Shown: piece after piece, positions 23,795-32,579 of the stretch
Numbering within the stretch: the first letter of the stretch is position 1
Layout of the letters: each line of letters begins with the position of its first letter
Assembly (NCBI GenBank): GCA_023231005.1
Contig: JALNWG010000022.1
Location: forward strand, 1-49,181
DNA length: 49,181 nucleotides
Source of the DNA: Bacteroidales bacterium
GTDB taxonomy: Bacteria; Bacteroidota; Bacteroidia; Bacteroidales; FEN-979
Reading direction: 5' to 3'
Program-made: the position numbers and the translations under genes
Notes under the pieces: model-generated
Databases searched by the model: none
The model's input: the letters and a program-made list of their open reading frames with translations, nothing else
What the model was told of the DNA's origin: nothing

Positions 23795-26038
23795 ATGGAT
23801 GGAATTACGAAAACTTTCCGCCTTTCTGACGGCAGAGAGATCACTCTGGAAACAGGAAAGCTTGCTAAACAGGCAGATGGATCAGTAGTAGTAAAATTAG
23901 GCGATACCATGTTGCTCGCTACTGTAGTAGCTGTGCAGGAAGCCAAAGAAAATGTTGATTTTATGCCACTCTCGGTTGAATACCGTGAGAAATATGCAGC
24001 AGCAGGCCGGTTCCCCGGCGGTTTTTTTAAACGCGAAACGCGTCCCTCCGATTACGAAGTACTGATTTCCCGCCTTGTTGACCGGGCCCTACGTCCCCTC
24101 TTTCCCGATGATTTTCATGCCGAAGTTCAGGTTATCGTTACCTTGATTTCAGCCGATAAGAATTTCCTCCCTGATTCGTTAGCATGTCTGGCTGCCTCTG
24201 CAGCTCTTTCCGTTAGCGATATTCCGTTTCACGGTCCAATCTCTGAAGTAAGGGTAGGCCGGATCAATGGACAGTTTGTTATCAACCCCGGCATTGCGGC
24301 CATGGCCGAATCGGATATCGATCTTATGGTCGCAGCATCCTTCGACAATATTGTGATGGTTGAAGGGGAAATGAAGGAAGTTTCGGAAGATGACATGGTG
24401 GAAGCCATCCGCGTTGCACATGAAGCCATCAAGGAACAATGCAAAGCGCAATTGGAGCTGGCTTCCATGGTTGAAAAATCAAAGGTAAAGCGTACCTATT
24501 CGCATGAAACCAATGATCCGGAATTTAAAGAAAGATTAAAAGCTGCCACATATACACAAATATATGAAATGGCAAAACAAGGTATTCCAAGCAAGCAGGA
24601 TCGGAAAACCATCCTTGAAGCCACTAAAGAAGCGTTTGTTACTACTTTAACCGACGTGGAAAAAGAGACCTATGCACCGATGATCTCCCGCTATTATCAT
24701 GAAGTTGAAAAAGAAGCGATCCGGAATGCAACGCTGGATACCCATCAACGGGTAGATGGCCGGAAATTGGACGAAATCCGTCCAATCTGGAGTGAAATCG
24801 ATTATTTACCTGCAGCTCACGGCTCTGCTATTTTTACCCGTGGCGAAACTCAATCACTTACTACGGTCACGCTTGGAACCAAACTGGATGCCCAGGTCAT
24901 TGACGGAGCCGTGATTGAAGAAAAGGTGAATTTTATTCTTCATTACAATTTTCCCTCCTTTGCAACCGGAGAAGTTAAACCCATCAGAAGTACTGGACGT
25001 CGTGAAATCGGACATGGTAATCTGGCCCTGAGGGCACTTAAAAACATGATCCCTCAAGGTCCTGATAATTTATATACCATCCGTGTTGTTTCCGATATCC
25101 TTGAATCCAACGGATCCTCCTCCATGGCAACTGTATGTGCTGGAACCATGGCCCTGATGGATGCCGGCGTGAAACTCATCAAACCAGTTTCCGGAATAGC
25201 AATGGGGTTAATCACCGACAGCAAACGATATGTTGTTCTTTCGGATATTTTAGGAGATGAAGACCACCTGGGTGATATGGACTTTAAAGTTTGTGGTACC
25301 CGCGATGGAATCACAGCATGCCAGATGGATATCAAGGTTGACGGCCTTTCATTTGAAATTCTGAAAGAAGCCCTCCAGCAAGCTCGTCGTGGAAGAATGC
25401 ACATTCTGGACGAAATTGCTAAAACCATCAGCGAACCCCGGGCCGATTACAAACCTTTTGTCCCCAGAATTACTCAAATGAAAGTTCCCAAAGAGTTTAT
25501 CGGTGCCATCATTGGTCCTGGGGGAAAAGTTATCCAGGAGATGCAACGTGAAACCGGTACCACCATTGTTATTGAAGAAGTCGGTGAATTTGGCATTATA
25601 GATATTGTAGCTGACAATCTGGAAGCCCGCGACAAAGTGATTGAGAAAATAAAACGCATTGCATCAGTACCGGAAGTTGGTGAAATTTATCGTGGAAAAG
25701 TTAAAAACATTCAAACTTTTGGCGCTTTTGTAGAAATTTTGCCGAATCAGGACGGGTTACTCCATATTTCGGAGATCGACTGGAAGCGGCTGGATAAGGT
25801 GGAAGATGCCTTGAAAGTAGGCGACGAAGTTGAAGTCAAGCTCATTGAAGTAGATGCAAAAACCGGAAAATTAAAACTATCACGCAGGGCATTATTGCCT
25901 AAGCCGGAAGGGTATGTGGAACGGGCACCTGAACACCGCTCCGAAAACCGCCCTGACCGTAGTCATGATCACAATAATGATCGTGACAGGGACCGCTCAA
26001 GAGACCGGGGTGGTGATCACCGCGGCCCGAGAAGATAG
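23795..26038 (+). CDS. pnp: Polyribonucleotide nucleotidyltransferase
   Basis: PNPase, 747 residues, a phosphorolytic 3'-5' exoribonuclease. Seen in order: RNase PH domain 1 (AAGRFPGGFFKRETRPSDYEVLISRLVDRALRPLFPD), helical linker, RNase PH domain 2 (RRREIGHGNLALRAL-like, SNGSSSMATVCAGTMALMDAG, ILGDEDHLGDMDFKVCGT), a KH domain (KEFIGAIIGPGGKVIQEMQRETG, near 560-620) and an S1 domain (VGEIYRGKVKNIQTFGAFVEILPNQDGLLHISEI). A C-terminal tail of about 35 residues rich in Arg, Asp and His extends past S1; such tails often bind RNA or partners. It is in the rpsO-pnp arrangement. Confidence 0.97.
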   Translation: MDGITKTFRLSDGREITLETGKLAKQADGSVVVKLGDTMLLATVVAVQEAKENVDFMPLSVEYREKYAAAGRFPGGFFKRETRPSDYEVLISRLVDRALRPLFPDDFHAEVQVIVTLISADKNFLPDSLACLAASAALSVSDIPFHGPISEVRVGRINGQFVINPGIAAMAESDIDLMVAASFDNIVMVEGEMKEVSEDDMVEAIRVAHEAIKEQCKAQLELASMVEKSKVKRTYSHETNDPEFKERLKAATYTQIYEMAKQGIPSKQDRKTILEATKEAFVTTLTDVEKETYAPMISRYYHEVEKEAIRNATLDTHQRVDGRKLDEIRPIWSEIDYLPAAHGSAIFTRGETQSLTTVTLGTKLDAQVIDGAVIEEKVNFILHYNFPSFATGEVKPIRSTGRREIGHGNLALRALKNMIPQGPDNLYTIRVVSDILESNGSSSMATVCAGTMALMDAGVKLIKPVSGIAMGLITDSKRYVVLSDILGDEDHLGDMDFKVCGTRDGITACQMDIKVDGLSFEILKEALQQARRGRMHILDEIAKTISEPRADYKPFVPRITQMKVPKEFIGAIIGPGGKVIQEMQRETGTTIVIEEVGEFGIIDIVADNLEARDKVIEKIKRIASVPEVGEIYRGKVKNIQTFGAFVEILPNQDGLLHISEIDWKRLDKVEDALKVGDEVEVKLIEVDAKTGKLKLSRRALLPKPEGYVERAPEHRSENRPDRSHDHNNDRDRDRSRDRGGDHRGPRR

Positions 26039-26111
26039 GTTATAATTGTAACCTTCCTCTCATTTTTTCGTAAACAGCAAAGATATTTAGGTCTTAATTT
26101 TAATTATTCGA

Positions 26112-26975
26112 ATGAGGCAGTTAAAAATCACCAAACAGGTTACGAACCGCGAAACTGCATCGCTGGATAAATATCTTCAGGAAATCGGCAAGGTCGAACT
26201 GATCACGGCAGATGAAGAAGTGGCCCTTGCCCAACGGATCAAACAAGGGGATATGGCCGCGTTGGAAAAGCTGACAAAAGCAAATCTGCGGTTTGTCGTT
26301 TCCGTTTCGAAACAATATCAAAATCAGGGCTTGAGCCTTCCCGACCTGATTAATGAAGGGAACCTTGGACTCATCAAAGCCGCACAACGGTTTGATGAAA
26401 CCAGAGGTTTCAAGTTTATCTCTTATGCCGTTTGGTGGATCCGTCAATCGATCCTTCAGGCCCTGGCTGAACAATCACGTATTGTCCGCCTCCCTTTGAA
26501 TAAGATCGGTTCAATCAATAAAATCAACAAGGCATACGCCCAACTGGAACAAAAATATGAGCGGGAACCCAATGCCGGTGAAATAGCTACTTTGCTGGAA
26601 GTCTCTGAAACTGAAGTCAAGGAATCCATGCGAAATTCAGGACGTCATGTATCCATGGATGCTCCATTGATTCAGGATGAAGACAATACGATGTACGATG
26701 TCTTACGCAGTGAAGAAAACACAACTCCTGACAATGGTCTTCTCTACGAATCGTTGAAGAGAGAAATTGAACGAGCTGTTTCTACGCTTACTCAACGGGA
26801 AGCCGATGTCATCCGTCTTTATTTCGGACTAAACGGAAGCCACCCAATGACGCTGGAAGAAATTGGTGAAAAATTTGAGTTAACACGGGAGCGTGTGCGA
26901 CAAATCAAAGAAAAAGCAATCCGCCGTTTAAAACATACTTCCCGAAGTAAAATTTTAAAAACTTACCTCGGATAA
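26112..26975 (+). CDS. rpoD: Primary RNA polymerase sigma factor, Bacteroidetes SigA type
   Basis: 287 residues, the short form typical of Bacteroidetes housekeeping sigma (sigma-ABfr), with no long region 1.1. Region 1.2 is DKYLQEIGKVELITADEEVALAQRIKQGD; region 2 includes LPDLINEGNLGLIKAAQRFDETRGFKFISYAVWWIRQSILQAL; region 3 KINKAYAQLEQKYEREPNAGEIA; region 4.2 MTLEEIGEKFELTRERVRQIKEKAIRRLKH. It should recognise the TTTG-N20-TAnnTTTG promoters seen through the window. It stands 73 bases after pnp and 34 bases before rpe, with no clear promoter of its own visible. Confidence 0.95.
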   Translation: MRQLKITKQVTNRETASLDKYLQEIGKVELITADEEVALAQRIKQGDMAALEKLTKANLRFVVSVSKQYQNQGLSLPDLINEGNLGLIKAAQRFDETRGFKFISYAVWWIRQSILQALAEQSRIVRLPLNKIGSINKINKAYAQLEQKYEREPNAGEIATLLEVSETEVKESMRNSGRHVSMDAPLIQDEDNTMYDVLRSEENTTPDNGLLYESLKREIERAVSTLTQREADVIRLYFGLNGSHPMTLEEIGEKFELTRERVRQIKEKAIRRLKHTSRSKILKTYLG

Positions 26976-27009
26976 TTCAACAAACGACAAGGTAGCAAAA
27001 TAGCGAAAC

Positions 27010-27660
27010 ATGTCACATCTTGTTGCCCCTTCTCTGCTCTCTGCAAATTTTCTGGATCTCGGCACACAAATCAGAATGGTCAACCATAGTGAGGCTGACT
27101 GGTTTCATCTGGATGTAATGGATGGGGTTTTTGTGCCCAATATATCGTTCGGATTCCCTATTATAGAAAAAATTTCCGCTTTGGCATCCAAACCCTTAGA
27201 CGTTCATTTGATGATCATCGATCCCGACCGATATATTGAACGATTCCGAAATGCAGGGGCAGCCATTATCACCGTTCATTATGAAGCATGTACGCATTTG
27301 CACCGTACGCTGGAAACAATTCAAAAGTCGGGAGCCAAAGCCGGCGTGGCGCTCAACCCCCATACACCCGTCCTCCTTTTAAAAGATATTGTTTACCTCG
27401 CTGATGTGGTACTTCTCATGTCGGTAAATCCTGGTTTTGGCGGACAAAAATTCATTGAACATACGTACCACAAAATCAACGAACTTCAAGAGCTTATCTC
27501 AAAAGTAAAAGCCTCTGCTCTGATTGAAGTGGATGGGGGTGTAGATATGATGAATGCCCCGAAAATAGTCAGCGGTGGGGCAAATATCCTGGTTGCCGGA
27601 AATACTGTTTTTGGGAATGTTGATCCTATGAAGATCATCCACGAGTTGAAAAACGTCTAA
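27010..27660 (+). CDS. rpe: Ribulose-phosphate 3-epimerase
   Basis: 216 residues, a TIM-barrel enzyme of the pentose phosphate pathway. Seen: APSLLSANFLDLG at the N-terminus, WFHLDVMDGVFVPNISFG with a metal-binding His and Asp, DVHLMI, ITVHYEA, GVALNPHTP, LMSVNPGFGGQKF and LIEVDGGVD near the C-terminus. All active-site segments are present and the length is standard. It follows the sigma gene by 34 bases and is likely in the same transcript; an 18-base T run follows. Confidence 0.95.
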   Translation: MSHLVAPSLLSANFLDLGTQIRMVNHSEADWFHLDVMDGVFVPNISFGFPIIEKISALASKPLDVHLMIIDPDRYIERFRNAGAAIITVHYEACTHLHRTLETIQKSGAKAGVALNPHTPVLLLKDIVYLADVVLLMSVNPGFGGQKFIEHTYHKINELQELISKVKASALIEVDGGVDMMNAPKIVSGGANILVAGNTVFGNVDPMKIIHELKNV

Positions 27661-27666
27661 CTCTCC

Positions 27667-27684
27667 TTTTTTTTTTTTTTTTTT
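27667..27684 (+). repeat. Homopolymer run of 18 T
   Basis: 18 consecutive T (27667-27684), after the rpe stop and 17 bases before the ATG of the HD-domain gene. Runs of this length are prone to slippage and could change spacing or RNA stability upstream of the next gene; they are also a classic place for sequencing error. Confidence 0.9.
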
Positions 27685-27701
27685 ACCAAAAAAACATTGG
27701 T

Positions 27702-28289
27702 ATGGATTTTCCGGGTGCCAAGGAATATATTTTACATCGCTTACATGAATTGAATCCATTATTATACTATCACAGTATTTTTCATACACTGGATGTTTAT
27801 GAGGCATCTTCCCGTCTTGCCAAAATGGAAGGAATAACAGGCAGCAAATTGGTTCTTATTCAAACCGCTGCGCTTTTTCATGATTCAGGAATACTTCGTC
27901 AATACATAGATCATGAGCGTGTTTCTGCCTCTCTTGCACATGAAACTCTTCCCAAATTCGGTTACACAAAAAATGATGTTGATGAAGTTTCGGGATTGAT
28001 CATACAGACAAAATTACCCCAACAGGCCACTACTTTGCCAGCTCAGATTCTTTGTGATGCAGACCTCGACTATTTGGGACGGGAAGATTTTTTCATTCAT
28101 TCCTTTCAACTTCAGTTGGAATGGAAACTTTTTGATGTAAAAACTACGAATTTGAAAGAATGGCTTGTTATTCAATCAAAATTTTTAACCTCACATCAAT
28201 ATTTTACTAAATCAGCAAATCAATTAAGAAATAAAATGAAAGCTGAACACCTGGCAGAAATAAATAATTACCTCAATAGTAACTCATAA
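27702..28289 (+). CDS. HD-domain phosphohydrolase-like protein
   Basis: 195 residues. Metal-binding pattern of the HD superfamily: His28 in HSIFHTLDV, His60-Asp61 in LFHDSGI, and Asp121 in LCDADLDYLGR. That completes the H...HD...D set. The helical spacing resembles small HD proteins that cleave nucleotides or (p)ppGpp-like phosphoesters, but the substrate is unknown. No signal peptide. It is followed by a Usp gene after 11 bases. The T18 run lies just upstream. Confidence 0.75.
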   Translation: MDFPGAKEYILHRLHELNPLLYYHSIFHTLDVYEASSRLAKMEGITGSKLVLIQTAALFHDSGILRQYIDHERVSASLAHETLPKFGYTKNDVDEVSGLIIQTKLPQQATTLPAQILCDADLDYLGREDFFIHSFQLQLEWKLFDVKTTNLKEWLVIQSKFLTSHQYFTKSANQLRNKMKAEHLAEINNYLNSNS

Positions 28290-28300
28290 ATTCACTATTT

Positions 28301-29182
28301 ATGTCTAAAACAGAAAAAGAGAGAAATTACAACAACATTGTATTAATTCCAACCGACTTTTCCGAAGTCTGTGGAAATGCAATATCCCATGGCGTTAAAC
28401 TGGCAAAATTTCTCGGATACAAAGTTTGTATCCTCCATATCATCAACAATGAAACCAAGGCAGCCCTGAAAAAAAAGAACGTAGGGGTTGATTATGTTGA
28501 CTGGCGGTTAAAAGAATACAAAAGATATTATGAAAAAAAATATGAAGTTACGGTAGATACCCTGGCAGAGGAAGGAAGTATTTTTTCAACCATCGCTAAA
28601 GTGGCAGAAAACATCAAGGCAAACGTAATGATTCTTGGTACTCATGGAAAAAAAGGTTTGCAGTATGTATTTGGAAGTTATGCGATCAAAGTGGTAGTGG
28701 AATCTCCTATCCCCGTTGTCGTCGTCCAGAAACGTTCTTTTAAAGAAGGCTACCAGAATATTGTTTTTCCTGTCAACAATGAACTTGAGCCACGTCAGGC
28801 TGTTCAATGGGCAAAACACATAGCCAAACTCTTTAAATCTACAATCCATATTTACCAATCGCGTGAAAAAGATCCTGCACTTATATCCAGGATTAACATT
28901 ATCACCAAACAAATCACCAATATTTTTGATCAGGAAAAAATTCCATACGAGGTTATTTTAGCTGATAAACCCCATGATTTTACCGAGCAGGTTGTTTCTT
29001 TTAGCGTTTCTAAACGGGCTGATCTGGTGATGATCATGACCCAATCCAATGTAGATGCTCCGGGATTCAGCCTTTCAGCATGGGCTGAGCGTTTGATGTT
29101 CAACGAATCACAGATTCCGATCATGTGTGTTAACCCGACGGAATTTGGCTATGCCTCTTATGAGTGGAACGTATTAGCATAA
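28301..29182 (+). CDS. Universal stress protein with two Usp domains
   Basis: 293 residues, two UspA-like domains in tandem. Domain 1: IVLIPTDFSEVCGNAISHGVKLAKFLG, ANVMILGTHGKKGLQYVFGSYAIKVVVESPIPVVVVQK, which contains the ATP-binding G-x2-G-x9-G(S) type loop. Domain 2 begins near 150 (NIVFPVNNELEPRQAVQWAKHIAKLFKSTIHIY) and ends ADLVMIMTQSNV...FNESQIPIMCVNP; its ATP loop is less clear, so only the first domain may bind ATP. Cytoplasmic. It is probably co-transcribed with the HD gene. Confidence 0.88.
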   Translation: MSKTEKERNYNNIVLIPTDFSEVCGNAISHGVKLAKFLGYKVCILHIINNETKAALKKKNVGVDYVDWRLKEYKRYYEKKYEVTVDTLAEEGSIFSTIAKVAENIKANVMILGTHGKKGLQYVFGSYAIKVVVESPIPVVVVQKRSFKEGYQNIVFPVNNELEPRQAVQWAKHIAKLFKSTIHIYQSREKDPALISRINIITKQITNIFDQEKIPYEVILADKPHDFTEQVVSFSVSKRADLVMIMTQSNVDAPGFSLSAWAERLMFNESQIPIMCVNPTEFGYASYEWNVLA

Positions 29183-29204
29183 GGAACTGTTAACAACATT
29201 CTGA

Positions 29205-30737
29205 TTGAAATTGATTAAAAAATATTGGGATGAGCAGCCGCTCATTGTAATCCTTTGGTTAGCGGTTATTTTCCGGTTATTGGCTGTGATTTTTGCCAAA
29301 GGATGGGGCATGTTCGACGATCATTTTATTGTGATTGAATCGGCAGGATCGTGGACAGCCGGTCATGATTACAACAGTTGGTTACCTGGAAGTGCAAGCA
29401 ATACAGGACCTACCGGACATAATTTTTTCTATCCCGGATTTCATTACCTTTTATTTAGCTGTTTGAACTGGTTGGGCTGGTCCGATCCGCAGATTAAAAT
29501 GTATGTAGTGAGATTTTTACATGCCGGGTTATCGCTAATAACCGTATATTGTGGCTACCGGATTGCCGAAACGCTGCAAGGAAAGAAAGCAGCACGTCTT
29601 GCCGGGTTACTTTTGGCTGTTTTCTGGTTTATGCCCTGGATGAGTGTCCGTAACCTTGTGGAGATGGTCACCGTCCCGTTTCTGATGATGGGTTATTGGC
29701 TCATTTTAAAAAAAAGAGAGAACAACCATCTATTTTTGATCTGGTTTCTGGCTGGAATTTGCTTCGGACTATCTTTCAACATTCGTCCACAAACGGTATT
29801 TTTTCCTCTTTGCATCGCCCTAATTACACTCTTTCAAAAAAAATGGCGTGAAACCTTCGCATTATCGTTGGGAGCCATCCTTTGTGCCGTAGCAATACAG
29901 GGGGGAATTGATTATTATTTTTGGGGGTATCCCTTTGCCGAGATTTTAGGATACATCCGGGTGTGTTTTACCGAACGAAACGACTACATCTCACTTCCCT
30001 GGTATAATTATTTTCTCACTATTTTTGGATTGTTAATCCCTCCGGTTAGTTTTTTCCTCTTTTGGGGATTTATCAGAAAATGGAAAAAATATTTTATCAT
30101 TTTTCTGCCGGTATTGGTTTTTTTCATTTTTCACTCCAGCTTTCCTAACAAACAGGAGCGTTTTATTCTTCCCATGATCCCGATTTTTATTGTAATCGGG
30201 TCTATCGGTTGGCAAGAGTTTGCTGAACAATCAAAATTCTGGAAAGAGAGGCACCGTTTACGTTCTTTTTGCTGGGGCTTTTTCTGGGTAATCAATACTG
30301 TATTGTTATTGACATTCACCTTTACCTATTCAAAAAAAGCACGGGTTGAATCCATGAGGTATCTTTCAAAATACCCGAATTTTCAATCAATCACAGTTAT
30401 TGATGAAGAGAATGATCCGGAACTGATGCCTAAATTTTATTTAAATCAGTGGCCTTATTGTGCCAGTGAATGTAGCCTTGATCTGAGTGTAGATTCAATT
30501 CTTAATGTTGCCGCTAATCCAAAAGCCCCTCCTCCCCGTTTCATTCTGTTCACCGGAGAAAAAAACATCCAACCCATGGTTATTAAAGCGCGGAAATTTT
30601 TTCCGGGACTTATTTATGAAACTACCGTTGAACCGGGATTTATCGACCGGCTTGTTCATTGGTTAAATCCCATAAACAAAAACAGGAGCATTTTTATTTA
30701 CAGAAACACCCAGATCATACCTAAAAAAATCAATTGA
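29205..30737 (+). CDS. Membrane GT-C glycosyltransferase (GT22/mannosyltransferase-like)
   Basis: 510 residues with about ten hydrophobic membrane segments (WLAVIFRLLAVIFA, GLLLAVFWFMPWM, and others). The first loop carries an acidic pair (GWGMFDDHF), as in lipid-linked GT-C transferases, and the segment FHSSFPNKQERFILPMIP resembles the HSxxxHKEYRF motif of GT22 mannosyltransferases. A polyprenyl-phosphate-sugar donor is therefore likely, and a DPM-synthase-like gene lies 1.1 kb downstream. The start is TTG at 29205 (or 29211); no ATG is available upstream of the first membrane helix. Its stop is followed two bases later by the ATG of the aminotransferase gene. Confidence 0.65.
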   Translation: MKLIKKYWDEQPLIVILWLAVIFRLLAVIFAKGWGMFDDHFIVIESAGSWTAGHDYNSWLPGSASNTGPTGHNFFYPGFHYLLFSCLNWLGWSDPQIKMYVVRFLHAGLSLITVYCGYRIAETLQGKKAARLAGLLLAVFWFMPWMSVRNLVEMVTVPFLMMGYWLILKKRENNHLFLIWFLAGICFGLSFNIRPQTVFFPLCIALITLFQKKWRETFALSLGAILCAVAIQGGIDYYFWGYPFAEILGYIRVCFTERNDYISLPWYNYFLTIFGLLIPPVSFFLFWGFIRKWKKYFIIFLPVLVFFIFHSSFPNKQERFILPMIPIFIVIGSIGWQEFAEQSKFWKERHRLRSFCWGFFWVINTVLLLTFTFTYSKKARVESMRYLSKYPNFQSITVIDEENDPELMPKFYLNQWPYCASECSLDLSVDSILNVAANPKAPPPRFILFTGEKNIQPMVIKARKFFPGLIYETTVEPGFIDRLVHWLNPINKNRSIFIYRNTQIIPKKIN

Positions 30738-30739
30738 CC

Positions 30740-31864
30740 ATGACGCGTCGGAAAATCAGTATTGCTCAACCCTCTTTCCTCGGGAATGAAAAAAAATATG
30801 TTTTGGATGCTCTTGAAAGCGGATGGATTAGCTCAATTGGTCCCTACATTGAAAATTTTGAACGTGAATTTGCAAGGCATCATGGCGTAAAACATGCCAT
30901 TGCAACCCATAATGGAACCATTGCCCTTCATCTTGCTTTGGCTGCATCCGGAATTACTGAAGGAGATGAAGTAATTGTACCGGACCTTACCTTTATTGCC
31001 ACTGCCAACAGCGTAAAATATTGCCATGCCACTCCCGTTCTGACCGATGTTGCATTAGATGATTGGAATCTTGACACCGCTGAAATTGTGAGGAAAATCA
31101 CCCCAAAAACCAAAGCTATTATTCCGGTTCATTTATATGGCAATCCGGCCAAAATGATGGAGATCAGGAATATTTCGCAGGCCCATCATTTACTGGTTAT
31201 CGAGGATTGTGCAGAAGCATTGGGGGCAACCTGTTCTGGAAAAAATGTTGGAACCATTGGAGATATCGGTTGTTTCAGTTTTTTCGGAAATAAAATCATA
31301 ACCACCGGGGAAGGAGGAATGTGCATTACCAACAACGATGAACTTGCTGATAAAATGCGGATTCTCCGTGACCATGGAATGAACCGGAACAAAAAATACT
31401 GGTATGATGTGCTCGGTTTCAATTACCGGATGACCAATATGCAAGCTGCTGTAGGGCTGGCACAATTGGAACAACTTGACGACTTGCTGAAAGCGCGGGA
31501 TGAAATCTATCAGCGTTATCAAAGCGCTTTTTCAGGCAATCCTCACATCATTATACAGAACAATCATGGAGCACACAACGTAAACTGGATTTTCACTTTA
31601 CGAATGAAAGGGCTGACTTTTGCTCAACGGGATGAAGTAATTGAGTCGCTTAAGCAATATCAAATTGATTCACGTCCTGTATTTTATCCCATCCATCAAA
31701 TGAAATTTTATCAGGATTCAAAATCCTTACCGACTGAATTTCCTAACAGCATCACCATTTCTATGGAGGGCATCAGCATACCGACCTTTATCGGGTTACA
31801 AGAGTGCGAAATTGACTATGTTGCCGAATCGTTGTTGAAATCTTTAAAAGCATGTAGATCATGA
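30740..31864 (+). CDS. DegT/DnrJ/EryC1-family sugar aminotransferase
   Basis: About 374 residues, PLP-dependent, transferring an amino group to a keto-sugar nucleotide. Motifs: GWISSIGPYIENFEREFARHHGVKHAIATHNGTIALHLAL, EVIVPDLTFIATANSVKYCHATPVLTDV, VIPVHLYGNPAKM, VIEDCAEALGATCSGKNVGTIGDIGCFSFFGNKIITTGEGGM with the PLP lysine at about residue 185. It resembles GDP-perosamine synthases, which use GDP-4-keto-6-deoxymannose, but other sugars are possible. The frame extends to a TTG at 30734, overlapping the upstream stop; ATG at 30740 is more likely. It overlaps the GT2 gene by four bases. Confidence 0.85.
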   Translation: MTRRKISIAQPSFLGNEKKYVLDALESGWISSIGPYIENFEREFARHHGVKHAIATHNGTIALHLALAASGITEGDEVIVPDLTFIATANSVKYCHATPVLTDVALDDWNLDTAEIVRKITPKTKAIIPVHLYGNPAKMMEIRNISQAHHLLVIEDCAEALGATCSGKNVGTIGDIGCFSFFGNKIITTGEGGMCITNNDELADKMRILRDHGMNRNKKYWYDVLGFNYRMTNMQAAVGLAQLEQLDDLLKARDEIYQRYQSAFSGNPHIIIQNNHGAHNVNWIFTLRMKGLTFAQRDEVIESLKQYQIDSRPVFYPIHQMKFYQDSKSLPTEFPNSITISMEGISIPTFIGLQECEIDYVAESLLKSLKACRS

Positions 31865-32568
31865 GGGTTTCCATTATCCTCCCCACCTATAATGAAAAGG
31901 AATCCATTGGATTGCTCATACGGGAAATTCATCACATCCTCTCTTCAGAGTCGTATGAATCGGAAATTGTCATTGTTGATGACAACAGTCCTGACGGTAC
32001 TTACCAGGAAATTCTTAATTATTTTCCAGATAATCCATCCGTTGTACCATTGCTCCGGCTTCACGAAAAAGGACTTGCTTCGGCAATTTTACATGGAATT
32101 CAACATTCCAGTGGAGATGTGATTGTGGTCATGGATACCGATTTCAACCATCCTCCAAACCTGATCCCATTACTGGTAAAAATCACCGAATATTTCGATA
32201 TTGCCAGCGGTTCCAGGTATGTTATCGGTGGGGGTATGGAGACCTCCTATGGACGTTACCTTGGAAGCAAACTCTTTAACAAGTTCATTCACTATACCCT
32301 GGGTGTTAAAACCACCGACAATCTAAGCGGGTATTTTGCTTTTAATAAAAACATCCTGGATGGGATAGACCTTCAATCCATATTTTATGGATACGGCGAC
32401 TATTTTATCCGCTTTTTATATGTGATGCAAAAGCATCACAAGTTCATTCTCGAAGTGCCGGTAGTATATAAAGATCGAAAAGGCGGTTTATCAAAAACCA
32501 ATCTTAAAGGAGAACTTTGTCGATATACCTTTAGTGTTCTTAAAATTCGTTTTGGAATCTGGAAATAG
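31861..32568 (+). CDS. Polyprenyl-phosphate mannose synthase-like GT2 glycosyltransferase
   Basis: 235 residues of a GT-A fold with no membrane helices. SIILPTYNEKESIGLLIREI, IVIVDDNSPDGT, LLRLHEKGLASAILHGI, VVMDTDFNHPPNLIPLL (the DxD-like site), SGSRYVIGGGMETSYGRYLGSKLFN match DPM1-type dolichol/polyprenyl-phosphate mannosyltransferases. It would make the lipid-linked sugar used by the upstream GT-C enzyme. ATG overlaps the aminotransferase stop by four bases (ATGA). Sugar and lipid specificity are inferred from family and neighbours. Confidence 0.8.
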   Translation: MRVSIILPTYNEKESIGLLIREIHHILSSESYESEIVIVDDNSPDGTYQEILNYFPDNPSVVPLLRLHEKGLASAILHGIQHSSGDVIVVMDTDFNHPPNLIPLLVKITEYFDIASGSRYVIGGGMETSYGRYLGSKLFNKFIHYTLGVKTTDNLSGYFAFNKNILDGIDLQSIFYGYGDYFIRFLYVMQKHHKFILEVPVVYKDRKGGLSKTNLKGELCRYTFSVLKIRFGIWK

Positions 32569-32579
32569 GGATTAATCCA

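Noticed and set aside
27499..27807. Minus-strand frame of 102 codons across the T18 run
   Set aside because: The T run reads as a lysine tract, and the frame overlaps rpe and the HD gene; no independent support.
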